From positions 62,001 through 126,000 of the forward strand of contig NZ_HE978532.1 in the NCBI RefSeq assembly GCF_000311745.1: a stretch of DNA of 64,000 bases, written 5' to 3'. This document shows positions 21,352-29,475 of the stretch, piece by piece (positions within the stretch are counted from its first letter, which is position 1; every line of letters starts with the position of its first letter). Made by a program: the position numbers and the translations under genes. Source of the stretch: Anaerococcus obesiensis ph10 (lineage in GTDB: Bacteria; Bacillota; Clostridia; Tissierellales; Peptoniphilaceae). A model generated the notes under the pieces. The model saw nothing but the letters and a program-made list of their open reading frames with translations, was not told where the DNA came from and did no database searches.

Positions 21352-22404
21352 TTATTTTATGTAAGTTTCAAATACAAAAGATTCATAAGCTCTCAAATTG
21401 ATATTTTTTACAATAGTTCTTTTGGAAATATTTCCAATTACAAAAGTTGATTTTCTTATATCAATAAATTTTGGCAAATCTACTATTATATCTTTTTGAC
21501 AAAGATTATTTAAAATCACAAGAGCTTTTTTCCCATTGTAAAACATATAGGAAAGAACATCTTTATCCTTTAATTTTATGGGAAAATATCCCCCTCTAAT
21601 TATATCAAGATAATCATATCTTACCAAAAAAATCTCCCTATAAAAATCAAATATTTCCTTTCTAATCCTAGAATCAATTTTATCTAAATAATATAAAGTT
21701 TCTTCCCCTTCTTTAATAAAAATATCATTTTGCCTTATTAGTGTAATAATAGCTATAAGTTTTGCTGATATTGTGTAAAAATGTTTAAAATCCAAAAAAT
21801 TAAGACAAGAAAAATCAAAATCATTATTTAAAGAAAATATATTTGAATTTTTATTTTCATTTAAAATAAATTCTTTCAAATTTTCATTTTCCATACTTTT
21901 ATAAGATAAATCTACAATTTTACAAATATTTTTATATTCTTCCCCATTTTTTGTATTTACAATTAAAATCAGATTTTTGTAAGTTTTTTTCAAATATAAA
22001 AGGACTTCCCTAAAATTTATTTTAGAATTTTTACAATCATCAAATAAAAATCCATCAATCCCCTTATCAATCCAGAAATTTAAAATTGCCAAAATATTTT
22101 TCGCTTCCATTTGCCCATTTATTTTATTTATATCAATCCTTAAAATTATAGACAAAGACATCTCATGGCACAATAAGATTTCTCCTACAAAATCTCTAGT
22201 TTGACCCAAATTTTTATCAACTTGCGCGTAATCAAAAAAATTATTTTTATCCTTTTTGAAAATATCTTCTATTATCAAACAATCAGCCCCAAGAATTTTT
22301 GCAAGCATAAATCTTTTATCAAGATCATAAATATCCACAAAACCCAAATCTGATTTATCTTTATTCAATTTTTTTGGATAAGTTCTATAAAAAATTTCAG
22401 CCAT
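21352..22404 (-). CDS. Shortened, degenerate GH13 (alpha-amylase-like) protein
   Basis: A 350-residue protein that follows the oligo-1,6-glucosidase plan but is about 200 residues shorter. The N-terminus MAEIFYRTYPKKLNKD matches the family's first strand. DLGFVDIYDLDKRFMLAKILGADCLIIEDIFK matches the Gly-Asp-Leu... segment. DKGIDGFLFDDCKN aligns with GFRMD, so the nucleophile Asp may persist. The conserved NHTS/H motif and catalytic Glu are not recognisable, and the C-terminal beta domain is partly present (ALVILNN). Probably non-catalytic or of changed activity; not signal-bearing. Confidence 0.55.
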   Translation of the reverse strand: MAEIFYRTYPKKLNKDKSDLGFVDIYDLDKRFMLAKILGADCLIIEDIFKKDKNNFFDYAQVDKNLGQTRDFVGEILLCHEMSLSIILRIDINKINGQMEAKNILAILNFWIDKGIDGFLFDDCKNSKINFREVLLYLKKTYKNLILIVNTKNGEEYKNICKIVDLSYKSMENENLKEFILNENKNSNIFSLNNDFDFSCLNFLDFKHFYTISAKLIAIITLIRQNDIFIKEGEETLYYLDKIDSRIRKEIFDFYREIFLVRYDYLDIIRGGYFPIKLKDKDVLSYMFYNGKKALVILNNLCQKDIIVDLPKFIDIRKSTFVIGNISKRTIVKNINLRAYESFVFETYIK

Positions 22405-22551
22405 AATTCTCCTTATTTCTATATTATTATATTTACAATACTAAAATATTCAAAAAGTCTAGTGATTAGTGTAATTGTCATTGAAATAATTTTAATGAAA
22501 TAAAAAATTCTTGGACCTTTCAAAAATTTTAAAATATTTAAAAATAATTAT

Positions 22552-22615
22552 AAGTCAAATCTATTTAGATATTTTTCGAAATAGATTTGACTTTTTTAAT
22601 TTTACATTCTATAAT
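22552..22615 (+). promoter_or_regulatory. sdpR-sdpI promoter with 15-bp perfect operator
   Basis: AAGTCAAATCTATTT (22552-22566) is repeated in inverted form as AAATAGATTTGACTT (22579-22593). The right arm contains the -35 TTGACT (22587-22592), which with a 17-base spacer and TATAAT (22610-22615) forms a near-consensus promoter. A related weaker repeat, CTATTT-N11-AAATAG, lies at about 22624-22647 between promoter and gene. Autorepression by the ArsR-type product is likely. Confidence 0.8.
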
Positions 22616-22666
22616 AAAGATAACTATTTAGATAATTATCAAAATAGATTGAAAGGGAGTGATAAA

Positions 22667-22942
22667 TTGTTTTCTGATACTTTTAAAGCTTTATCTGATC
22701 CAGTAAGAATTGAAATTTTAAATTTATTGAGAAAAAAAGGATCTATGAATGCGGGAGAAATTGCTGAAAATTTTGACTTATCAAAGGCAACCATCTCCCA
22801 CCATTTAAAATTATTAAAAAATGAAGATTTAATTTATGAAACAAAAAAGAAAAATTTTATTTATTACGAGCTAAACACAAGTATTTTTGAGGATATAATG
22901 ACTTGGTTTGTGAAATTTAAAGGAGTAGAAAATGAAAAATAA
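22667..22942 (+). CDS. sdpR: ArsR-family autorepressor (SdpR-like, TTG start)
   Basis: A 91-residue winged-helix repressor: MFSDTFKALSDPVRIEILNLL, then AGEIAENFDLSKATISHHLKLLKNEDLI as the helix-turn-helix, a YETKKKNFIYYELN wing and a C-terminal dimer helix. It lacks the metal-binding cysteines of ArsR/SmtB and matches SdpR, the autorepressor of the Bacillus sdp immunity operon. The start is TTG at 22667, preceded by GGGAGTGATAAA; the longer in-frame extension overlaps the promoter. Overlaps sdpI by 11 bases. Confidence 0.85.
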   Translation: MFSDTFKALSDPVRIEILNLLRKKGSMNAGEIAENFDLSKATISHHLKLLKNEDLIYETKKKNFIYYELNTSIFEDIMTWFVKFKGVENEK

Positions 22943-23573
22943 AATTAAATTTAAAAAAGAAAGTGTGATTTCTGTAATTTTTTCTATCTTGTTATTTGCC
23001 CTTGTAAATTTATTATTTTACAAAAAAATGCCAGAAACTTTGCCTACTCATTGGGGATTCAATAACAAAATCGATGGCTATTCAAGTAAATTTACAACCC
23101 TAATAACAACACCCTTGCTTTTGATTTTTTTAAATATTTTTTCTTGCTTTATGCTTGATAACGACCCAAAAAACAAAGACAAAAATAATTTTGTAATAAC
23201 AATCGGCAAGGCAACAATTCCTTTGGTTATGCTCATAACTTTTGTAATCAGCGTTTTTTATGGGCTTGGGAAAAAGATCAATGTTATGGTAATAATTTCT
23301 ATATTCGTAGGTTTTCTTTTAATTTTAATTGGAAATTATTTGCCAAAAACAAAAAGAAATTATACAGTTGGAATCAAACTTCCTTGGACTTTAAATAGTG
23401 ACGAAAATTGGAATAAAACTCACAGACTTGCAGGATATTTTTTTATACTTGGAGGAATATTTTTCTTATTGACTCCCTTTATAGGAAATGAATATTTGAT
23501 TTTTTTAACATTTATGATAATAGGAATAATTCCTGCGATCTATTCTTTTTATCTTTATAAAAATGGAGTGTAA
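22932..23573 (+). CDS. sdpI: SdpI-family immunity membrane protein
   Basis: A 213-residue membrane protein with about six helices. The N-terminal DUF1648 part has LPTHWGFNNKIDGYSSK between helices 1 and 2. The C-terminal SdpI part has GNYLPKTKRNYTVGIKLPWTLNSDENW followed by two helices. In Bacillus subtilis SdpI gives immunity to the SdpC killing factor and signals to SdpR. No SdpC-like toxin gene is visible here, so the pair may defend against toxins of neighbours. Translationally coupled to sdpR. Confidence 0.85.
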   Translation: MKNKIKFKKESVISVIFSILLFALVNLLFYKKMPETLPTHWGFNNKIDGYSSKFTTLITTPLLLIFLNIFSCFMLDNDPKNKDKNNFVITIGKATIPLVMLITFVISVFYGLGKKINVMVIISIFVGFLLILIGNYLPKTKRNYTVGIKLPWTLNSDENWNKTHRLAGYFFILGGIFFLLTPFIGNEYLIFLTFMIIGIIPAIYSFYLYKNGV

Positions 23574-23598
23574 AATATAAAAATATAAGTAAAACACA

Positions 23599-23635
23599 AA
23601 AAAAGCATTGAACATAAAAGTCCAATGCTTTTTCT
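23599..23635. terminator. Bidirectional terminator between sdpI and the holin-like gene
   Basis: AAAAAGCATTG-N12-CAATGCTTTTT, perfect stem with T runs on both strands, serving the two convergent genes. Confidence 0.85.
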
Positions 23636-23642
23636 AAATCTT

Positions 23643-24068
23643 TTATTTTTCTTCTTTGAATTGTTCAAGAAGTATTTTTAATTTTTTAGGAATTGGCAAA
23701 TCCATAGCAAGGGCATTTTCAAGAATTGAAAGTCCCTCATTTGCAATATAAAAAAATATTATCGAACTTCTTATCATAGCTTGGTTCTTAATCAAATTTT
23801 TATCGCAAATATTTGCAATTCCTACTATTATAAAAATCATAATTTTTTTCAAAATCCCCTTAAAACCTATTTTTGATGATAATTTTCTCTCAAATCCTGC
23901 CCTTATAATTCCAGAAATATAATCGCAAATCACAAAGACTACAAGACTATAGATAAAAATATCCAAATCTCCAAGAAAAAATCCTAGCCAAGAGCCAAAA
24001 ATAGTAAAAAATATTTTTACTAAGTCCTTAAATTTATCCATATTTTCTCCTTTAAAAATTTTTTCCAT
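23643..24068 (-). CDS. Phage holin-family membrane protein
   Basis: A 141-residue protein resembling holins of the toxin-secretion/lysis type (Pfam Phage_holin_4_1): helices at about 20-60 (FFTIFGSWLGFFLG, FIYSLVVFVICDYISGI), the GFERKLSSKIGFKGILKK loop and two more helices including IANEGLSILENA. Both ATG 24068 (after GGAGGTGA) and ATG 24041 (after AAAGGAGAAAA) have good ribosome sites; dual starts are known for some holins. No endolysin or other phage genes adjoin it, so this is a lone chromosomal copy, perhaps used for protein release. Confidence 0.8.
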   Translation of the reverse strand: MEKIFKGENMDKFKDLVKIFFTIFGSWLGFFLGDLDIFIYSLVVFVICDYISGIIRAGFERKLSSKIGFKGILKKIMIFIIVGIANICDKNLIKNQAMIRSSIIFFYIANEGLSILENALAMDLPIPKKLKILLEQFKEEK

Positions 24069-24124
24069 AAAAAAATCACCTCCTACTTATAAATAAGTAA
24101 AAAGGTGATATTATCCCAAAATAT

Positions 24125-24610
24125 TTAATTTTCAAAAGATTTAAGTTCAATATCTTTTTTGATTTTATTTATTTCCTTAGATTTTTCCTTAGAAAGTTTT
24201 TTTATAAGAGTGATAAGTTTTTTTTCAGATTTTTGAATATCCAATTTCTTTTTTCTCATATCAATCCTTAATTTCATATCAGAAAGAGCATTTCTAGGTC
24301 TTGAAAATTCACTAAGTTTATAAGGAAGATCTAGAATACTTGCAAGATTTGGATCAAAAATCAATAAATCAGCATGAAGTTTTAATAAAACATCTTGACT
24401 TCTATCAATCGATTTATTAATTACATTATTTTTATTTGATCTTAAAAAATCTCCAACAATATTTCGTCCAACAAGACCTGTAATAGAATAATCAGACGCC
24501 TTTCCCACTCTTATACTTGCTCTTTGCAAAACTCCAAGGGCTTCTCTTGCCTCATCAAGCAATTTATTAATTTCTTTTATTCTAGTATTTTCATAATTAT
24601 AATCTTTCAT
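24125..24610 (-). CDS. Conserved helical protein (161 aa), unknown function
   Basis: Starts at ATG 24610 behind GGGGAGAGA. A 161-residue all-helical protein: residues 1-45 (Arg-Ile-Lys-Glu-Ile-Asn-Lys-Leu-Leu-Asp-Glu-Ala), a Gly-rich turn GLVGRNIVGDFLRS near 45-60, and a C-terminal Lys/Glu-rich coiled coil from about 110. No transmembrane segment. It is divergent from the DUF3783 gene and shares with it an inverted-repeat promoter region, suggesting linked control. Family not recognised. Confidence 0.6.
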   Translation of the reverse strand: MKDYNYENTRIKEINKLLDEAREALGVLQRASIRVGKASDYSITGLVGRNIVGDFLRSNKNNVINKSIDRSQDVLLKLHADLLIFDPNLASILDLPYKLSEFSRPRNALSDMKLRIDMRKKKLDIQKSEKKLITLIKKLSKEKSKEINKIKKDIELKSFEN

Positions 24611-24643
24611 AAATCTCTCCCCAAATTTTTCTCTTATTATATT

Positions 24644-24678
24644 ATACCCAAAAGTGAGTAAAATAACTTTTTGGGTAT
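24644..24678. promoter_or_regulatory. Inverted repeat in a divergent promoter region
   Basis: ATACCCAAAA (24644-24653) and TTTTTGGGTAT (24668-24678) face each other between two divergent genes. The symmetry fits an operator controlling both genes. Confidence 0.45.
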
Positions 24679-24710
24679 AGTAATAATAATTAAAAATAAA
24701 AGGAGATTGT

Positions 24711-25265
24711 ATGGCTTTAATAATTTTATTTAACGCTAATGATATAGAAAAAGAAAAATTAAGAATTTTATGCAAAAAAGAAAATGTAAAATTAAAAATA
24801 ATTGGCATGGAAGATGTTGAACAAAAAGTAGGCTACCTTGCAGAAATTGATGGTTTTGAAAAAATAGAATCCGAAGGAGAATATATAAAAGAATTTGATT
24901 TTACCTTTGCGTTTTTTAAAGATTTTGAAGAAAATGATTTGTTTCCATTTATAGATAAAATGAGAGAAAACGGCATTGTGATAGAACACAAAGCAACAAT
25001 CACTCCAACAAATATAAAATGGACACTTAGATATTTACTAGAAGAAAACGACCAAGAACACAAAACAATGCAAATTGTAGAAGAAATAAATACCTACTTA
25101 GAAAAAGCAAGCAAAATAAAAGAAGAAAGTGGCAAAGAAAATCCAGAAATAGCAAAATCAGTAAAAGAATTAAACCACTACTTCCAAACAGCCGGCGAAA
25201 ATTTCGATATAAAAATCGCAAAAGAATTTAGAGATAAAATTAAAAATTTGGTAGAAAATTTATAG
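24711..25265 (+). CDS. DUF3783-containing protein (184 aa)
   Basis: Residues about 1-105 match the DUF3783 pattern: ALIILFNANDIEKEKLRIL, IGMEDVEQKVGYLAEIDGFE, FAFFKDFEENDLFPFIDKMRENGIVIEHKATITPTNIKWTL. That last stretch spans residues about 65-102. The C-terminal 80 residues are charged helices. Function unknown; the fold resembles small alpha/beta regulatory domains. ATG 24711 follows AAAGGAGATTGT. A strong terminator follows, so it is monocistronic. Confidence 0.7.
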   Translation: MALIILFNANDIEKEKLRILCKKENVKLKIIGMEDVEQKVGYLAEIDGFEKIESEGEYIKEFDFTFAFFKDFEENDLFPFIDKMRENGIVIEHKATITPTNIKWTLRYLLEENDQEHKTMQIVEEINTYLEKASKIKEESGKENPEIAKSVKELNHYFQTAGENFDIKIAKEFRDKIKNLVENL

Positions 25266-25269
25266 GTAG

Positions 25270-25299
25270 AACTCTTACATTAATTTGTAAGAGTTTTTA
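25270..25299 (+). terminator. Terminator of the DUF3783 gene
   Basis: AACTCTTACA-N6-TGTAAGAGTT followed by TTT, five bases after the stop codon. Confidence 0.85.
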
Positions 25300-25385
25300 A
25301 TTTTAAAAATTCAATTATTTTTATAAAAATCAAAAAATCTTTGCTGCACTCTAAAAGTGAAATATTAAAATATTTATAAATATAT

Positions 25386-25643
25386 TTGACAAAGTTTAAA
25401 AAGCATGGTATTATCTTATCAATACTAAGAAGAGTTAAGTAAATTAAAAAATATTAATCGCAGAGAGGTTTCGTTTGCTGAAAGAAACTATGATATTTTT
25501 AATTGAATAGAGGCTTGGAGTTGGAAGTATAATACATAAGCTTCCCGTTGACTGCGTTTTAGTCTTACTAATGAGGCAAAATTTATTTTGCGAATTAGGG
25601 TGGCAACACGTTTATATCGTCCCTTTATCGGGGCGTTTTTTTT
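25386..25643 (+). ncRNA. T-box leader with its own promoter and terminator, no downstream gene
   Basis: A consensus promoter, TTGACA-N17-TATTAT (25386-25414), starts an RNA of about 220 bases. It shows T-box features in order: a stem I base pairing AATTAAAAA with TTTTTAATT, the AGAGAG element with a GCTG apical loop (25464-25488), GAATAGAGGCTTGGAG, a GGAAG/CTTCC hairpin, the T-box sequence AGGGTGGCAACACG (25597-25610), and the terminator CGTCCC-N5-CGGGGCG followed by eight T residues. These RNAs sense uncharged tRNA. The specifier is ambiguous; AGA (Arg) fits spacing best. No + strand gene follows before the convergent surface-protein gene; 25644-25760 is empty A/T-rich DNA. Confidence 0.85.
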
Positions 25644-25759
25644 ATAGAAAAATATTAAATTTTTTTTAAAAAATTCAACTGACTACAGATTACATAAATA
25701 AATAAATATAAACTGTTATAAAACGCTTAATTTACCTAAAATATATATAAATAAAAAAT

Positions 25760-25790
25760 AAAACTACCAGTTTTTTGCTGGTAGTTTTAT
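25760..25790. terminator. Terminator of the surface-protein gene
   Basis: AAAACTACCAG-N7-CTGGTAGTTTT, perfect 11-bp stem; A/T tails on both sides allow function in both directions. Confidence 0.85.
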
Positions 25791-25802
25791 TTTATCAATT
25801 TT

Positions 25803-28800
25803 TTATTTTCTTTTTCTTAATAAAGCATACAATAATCCGCTTAGTGAGCTTGTTAGAATTATGGATATTTTATTTCCTACTCCTGTTTTTGGATTATTTG
25901 TTGATGGACTTTCAATTTTTATTTTGCTTTGATTATCCTTTGTTTTTATTTTTTGTTTAGGTCTTTGTGTTTTTTCTTTGCCTTCTTTTAATTCTTGCCA
26001 ATAAGCTTTTAAATTAATATTATCTTTTAAATAAATTTCAGAATTTGGATAATAAATTATATCTCCATCTTTCCAATACAAAAATTTAAATCCTTTTTTC
26101 ATTGGTTTTGGTAGTTTATATTTTGTATTTCTTTGTCCTTTTATTGCTACATTTCCCAAAACTCCATTTAAATCTCCTCCGTCAAGATCAAGATTTATAT
26201 TTACAGACATAAATCTTTCCAAATCTTTTTGAGCAAAATTGAAATCTGCAAGAGCCATAGCGTATCTTTTTTTAGCTTCGTCAAATTCATCTTTTAATTT
26301 ATTTGTTTTTTCTTTTTGTCTATCAAGATTTTCTTTTGCCTTATCCAAAGCAATTTGAGCATTTTCTTTTGCCTTTACCTTTTTATTTATTTCTTCAATA
26401 TTTTCATAACTTTGTGGATTATTTACATCAATATTTTGAGCAATTTCAAAATCAGCCTCATCCTTTGCTAAATTTTCATTTTTCAATTTTAAATTATTTT
26501 CGGCATCTTCTTTTGATTTTTTTAAATCTTCAAAAACTTTTTTCATAGCTTTTACTTTTCTATTTGCCTTAGCTAGATTTTCTTTTGCCGTAGAATAACT
26601 TTCAAATTCTTGATTTTTTTGTTCTAATAATTCATTTGCTAATTTTAATTCTTCGCTAGCCTCTGCAAGAGCCTTTGCCGCTTCATCTTTTTTAGTTTTT
26701 AAATCACTTATATTTTTATTTATATTTTCTATATTTTGATTTAGCTTATTAGTTTCTTCATTTAATTTATTTATTTCTTCATTTTTAGAATTTTCTTCTG
26801 ATTTTTTGTCTTCTAATTCTTTTTCTTTAGCTTTCAAATTATTTTCTAAAGTTTTTCTTTTCTCATTTAAGTTTAAAATTTGATTTTGAAGATTATTTTT
26901 TTCTTCTTCTGCTTTTGTTTTTGCATCTTCTAGTGTTTTTATTTCCTTATTTTTTTCTTCAAGCTCTTTATTTGTACTAGCTAAATCACTTTCTAATGCC
27001 TTTAATTTTTCTCCGTATTCCTTATTAGAAGCTATGTGATTTGCAATTTCAGCATCAAGCTCATTAATTTCAGCTGTTAAATTATTTATTTCACTTTCTA
27101 AGGCTTTCTTTTCTTCTTCTAATTTTTGAATTTCCTCTTTATTTGCTTCAAGTATATTAATTTTTTCTTGATTTTCATTTTTCTTATTTTCTATATCTTG
27201 ATTTATAGCTTGTAGGTCTTCATTTTCTTTTGCAATCTCAGAATCTTTAGCTGCAATTTGTTTTTCTAAAGCATCAATTTCTTTTTTAACTCTTCGATTT
27301 TTTGCTAGTTCTTCTTTACTAGGAGTCTTTATTCCCTTCATTAAATTTTGAAGATTTTCACAATAATCGTTGAATTTTTTTTCGTATTCTTCTATAGAAT
27401 AAGCTTTAGAATAAGCTTTATTTTCATCTGTATTATTTAATACAAGTGATTGAACAGATCCGTATTGATTACTTTTAGTTATTGCATAACCTGAACTTTT
27501 AGAATCAGCACCAGAAAACCATTCTCCATACATTAAATCATCAACTAAATTTGTATAGTGCCCTACTTGGGTCCCAAAACCTAGTTTATTGATTTCATCA
27601 GGATTCTTTGCTATATATTCATCCATTTGGTTTCTAGTAGAAATACCCTTACCTCTCAAATAATCAAATAATTTCTTTTCTCTATCCCACCATCTAGATA
27701 AGGCAGACTCAGCTGTAGGTGGTCCCCAAGCCAAATTTTCATAAGGTGGATTATAAATACCAGCGTGACCAATTATATCTGCTGAATAATTCGCATTTGC
27801 TTGGGCAACTGCCATATCAAAATCGCTGATTTTTAGAATACTTAATTTTCTTCCATCAATTCCACCATCGGTTTGTCTTTTTTCATTAACAACTTTTAAA
27901 GCTTCAATAGCTTTTTTCATATTTTCAAGACTTCTAGAATCATCAGGTGACATATTTTTATTTGCAGCCAAATACTCTTGACCAATTTTTTTAGCCCTAT
28001 CATTGTTTGGAAGTTTTGTAAATACCTCAACAGCCTTTGTTGAACCATTTTTTTCAAAAAATCCTACTGAGCCTTTGTCCCATTGCTCTTTTGCTTTTTG
28101 TTTTTCTTCTTCGCTTACAGTCTTCAAAGATTCTTCTAATCTTTTCAATTCTTCTTTTTTGCTGTTAAGAGTTTTTTCAAGCTCTGTTTTTTCGTCAGTT
28201 TTTCCCTTAATAGAATTTTCTTTTTCAGTTTTTTCATTATTAAGATTTTCTATATTTTCCTTTTCTTCGTCTATAGTTTTTTGTGAATTTTCATTTTCTT
28301 TGCTAAGATTTTCCGCCTTAGTCTTATCTTCATCTAACTTATCTTGTTTTTCTTTTTTAGTTTCTTCTTTTTGTGATTTTTCCTTATTTAAATCATCAAG
28401 TTTTTTGCTAAATTCTTCATTTTCTTTTTTTAGATTTTCAATATCATTTTGAAGTTTTGATAATTTATCTTCAATAGATTTTCTATCTGATTCTGATGTT
28501 TCAAGATTTTCTTTAATTTTTTCAAGTTCTTGTTCTTTTTCTCCTAACTTATTTTGTAAATCTTTATAGCTTTGGCTATCTTCGCTTACTTCTCCAATAG
28601 ATTTTTTTATTTCATCTATTTCGTTTGATAGATTCTTTTCTTCATCTTTTATCTTAGCCAATTCTTCATTTGCTTTATCAAGGTCATTTTTCAAATTTTC
28701 TTGGTCTTTATTCAGTGAAGCTAATTTTTCTTCTTCTTGTTTTAGGCTTTCACTTTTTTCATCCAAATCTTTTTGAGCTTGGCTTTCTTTTTCTTCTGCT

Positions 28801-29366
28801 TCTTTTTTCTTATTTTCGGCATCTTTTAAACTTTTTTCAGCATCCGGATTTTTTTCTTTCTCTTTTTCAAAGTCAGCACTAGCCTTCTTTTCTTCTTCAT
28901 CTGCCTTATCAAGCTCTTCCTTTGCCTTATTTGTTTTTTCTTCTTTTTCTTTTAAATCTTTTTCGGCACTTTCTTTTTCATTTTTTGCATTTTCTAAATC
29001 TTTTTCTTTTTGGGATTTATAATCTTCTACTGTTGAATCCAAATCTTCTTTTGCTTTTTTATTTTCTTCTTCCAAATTTTTATTTTCTTTTTCAAGATTT
29101 TTTTCTTCTTCTTTGGAATTTTCATAATCTTTTTGGCTTTGTTCTAGATTTTTTTCTTCTTTGTCAAGATTATCTTTTGCCTTATCGTAATTTTCTTTTG
29201 CTTGTTCGTAAGTTTTTGCCTTTGTGTCTTTTTCTCCAGAAGGATTTTCAATTGTAGAATCTTTATAAACGCTTTCATCAGCTATAGCCTTATTTGCTCC
29301 ATTAATTATAAATGTGCTTGAAAGAGCCATTATCAAAGCTATTTTTTGTATATTTTTCTTTTTCAT
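25803..29366 (-). CDS. Wall-anchored coiled-coil surface protein with a central CAP domain
   Basis: A 1187-residue secreted protein. It has a signal peptide (residues 1-30, basic start then Ala-Leu-Ile-Met-Ala-Leu-Ser), a first Lys/Glu-rich coiled coil (about 45-430), a globular insert (about 435-665) and a second coiled coil (about 670-1035). The insert shows CAP/SCP features: an IIGHAGIYNPPYENLAWGPP segment, a Trp-rich helix and VGHYTNLVDD. Then comes an InlB-type beta repeat (about 1065-1130) and a sorting signal NPKTG with hydrophobic helix and RKRK tail, so sortase should anchor it to peptidoglycan. Probable rod-like adhesin or wall-associated protein; the CAP ligand is unknown. Confidence 0.85.
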   Translation of the reverse strand: MKKKNIQKIALIMALSSTFIINGANKAIADESVYKDSTIENPSGEKDTKAKTYEQAKENYDKAKDNLDKEEKNLEQSQKDYENSKEEEKNLEKENKNLEEENKKAKEDLDSTVEDYKSQKEKDLENAKNEKESAEKDLKEKEEKTNKAKEELDKADEEEKKASADFEKEKEKNPDAEKSLKDAENKKKEAEEKESQAQKDLDEKSESLKQEEEKLASLNKDQENLKNDLDKANEELAKIKDEEKNLSNEIDEIKKSIGEVSEDSQSYKDLQNKLGEKEQELEKIKENLETSESDRKSIEDKLSKLQNDIENLKKENEEFSKKLDDLNKEKSQKEETKKEKQDKLDEDKTKAENLSKENENSQKTIDEEKENIENLNNEKTEKENSIKGKTDEKTELEKTLNSKKEELKRLEESLKTVSEEEKQKAKEQWDKGSVGFFEKNGSTKAVEVFTKLPNNDRAKKIGQEYLAANKNMSPDDSRSLENMKKAIEALKVVNEKRQTDGGIDGRKLSILKISDFDMAVAQANANYSADIIGHAGIYNPPYENLAWGPPTAESALSRWWDREKKLFDYLRGKGISTRNQMDEYIAKNPDEINKLGFGTQVGHYTNLVDDLMYGEWFSGADSKSSGYAITKSNQYGSVQSLVLNNTDENKAYSKAYSIEEYEKKFNDYCENLQNLMKGIKTPSKEELAKNRRVKKEIDALEKQIAAKDSEIAKENEDLQAINQDIENKKNENQEKINILEANKEEIQKLEEEKKALESEINNLTAEINELDAEIANHIASNKEYGEKLKALESDLASTNKELEEKNKEIKTLEDAKTKAEEEKNNLQNQILNLNEKRKTLENNLKAKEKELEDKKSEENSKNEEINKLNEETNKLNQNIENINKNISDLKTKKDEAAKALAEASEELKLANELLEQKNQEFESYSTAKENLAKANRKVKAMKKVFEDLKKSKEDAENNLKLKNENLAKDEADFEIAQNIDVNNPQSYENIEEINKKVKAKENAQIALDKAKENLDRQKEKTNKLKDEFDEAKKRYAMALADFNFAQKDLERFMSVNINLDLDGGDLNGVLGNVAIKGQRNTKYKLPKPMKKGFKFLYWKDGDIIYYPNSEIYLKDNINLKAYWQELKEGKEKTQRPKQKIKTKDNQSKIKIESPSTNNPKTGVGNKISIILTSSLSGLLYALLRKRK

Positions 29367-29475
29367 TTTACTTGCGAAAAAATCGCAGACCTCCTTTTAT
29401 ATATTTTTTAATTTCTTTTATTATTATATCAGATTACAGCAACAAAATAAATTATTTTGTATAAAAATAAACTTT

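Noticed and set aside
24611-24808. 66-residue hydrophobic N-terminal extension of the 161-aa helical protein
   Set aside because: It crosses the divergent promoter and inverted repeat; ATG 24610 has GGGGAGAGA upstream.
23643-24808. Second prophage suggested by the holin-family gene
   Set aside because: No endolysin, structural or integrase gene is nearby and flanking genes are chromosomal; holin-family genes occur alone.
25775-25960. Rightward frame that might be the target gene of the T-box
   Set aside because: It starts inside a terminator, is antisense to the surface-protein C-terminus and has no ribosome site.
26303-29257. Several rightward open frames opposite the surface-protein gene, rich in Leu and Phe
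   Set aside because: They are the mirror image of Lys/Glu-rich coiled-coil codons, a well-known artefact in A/T-rich DNA.
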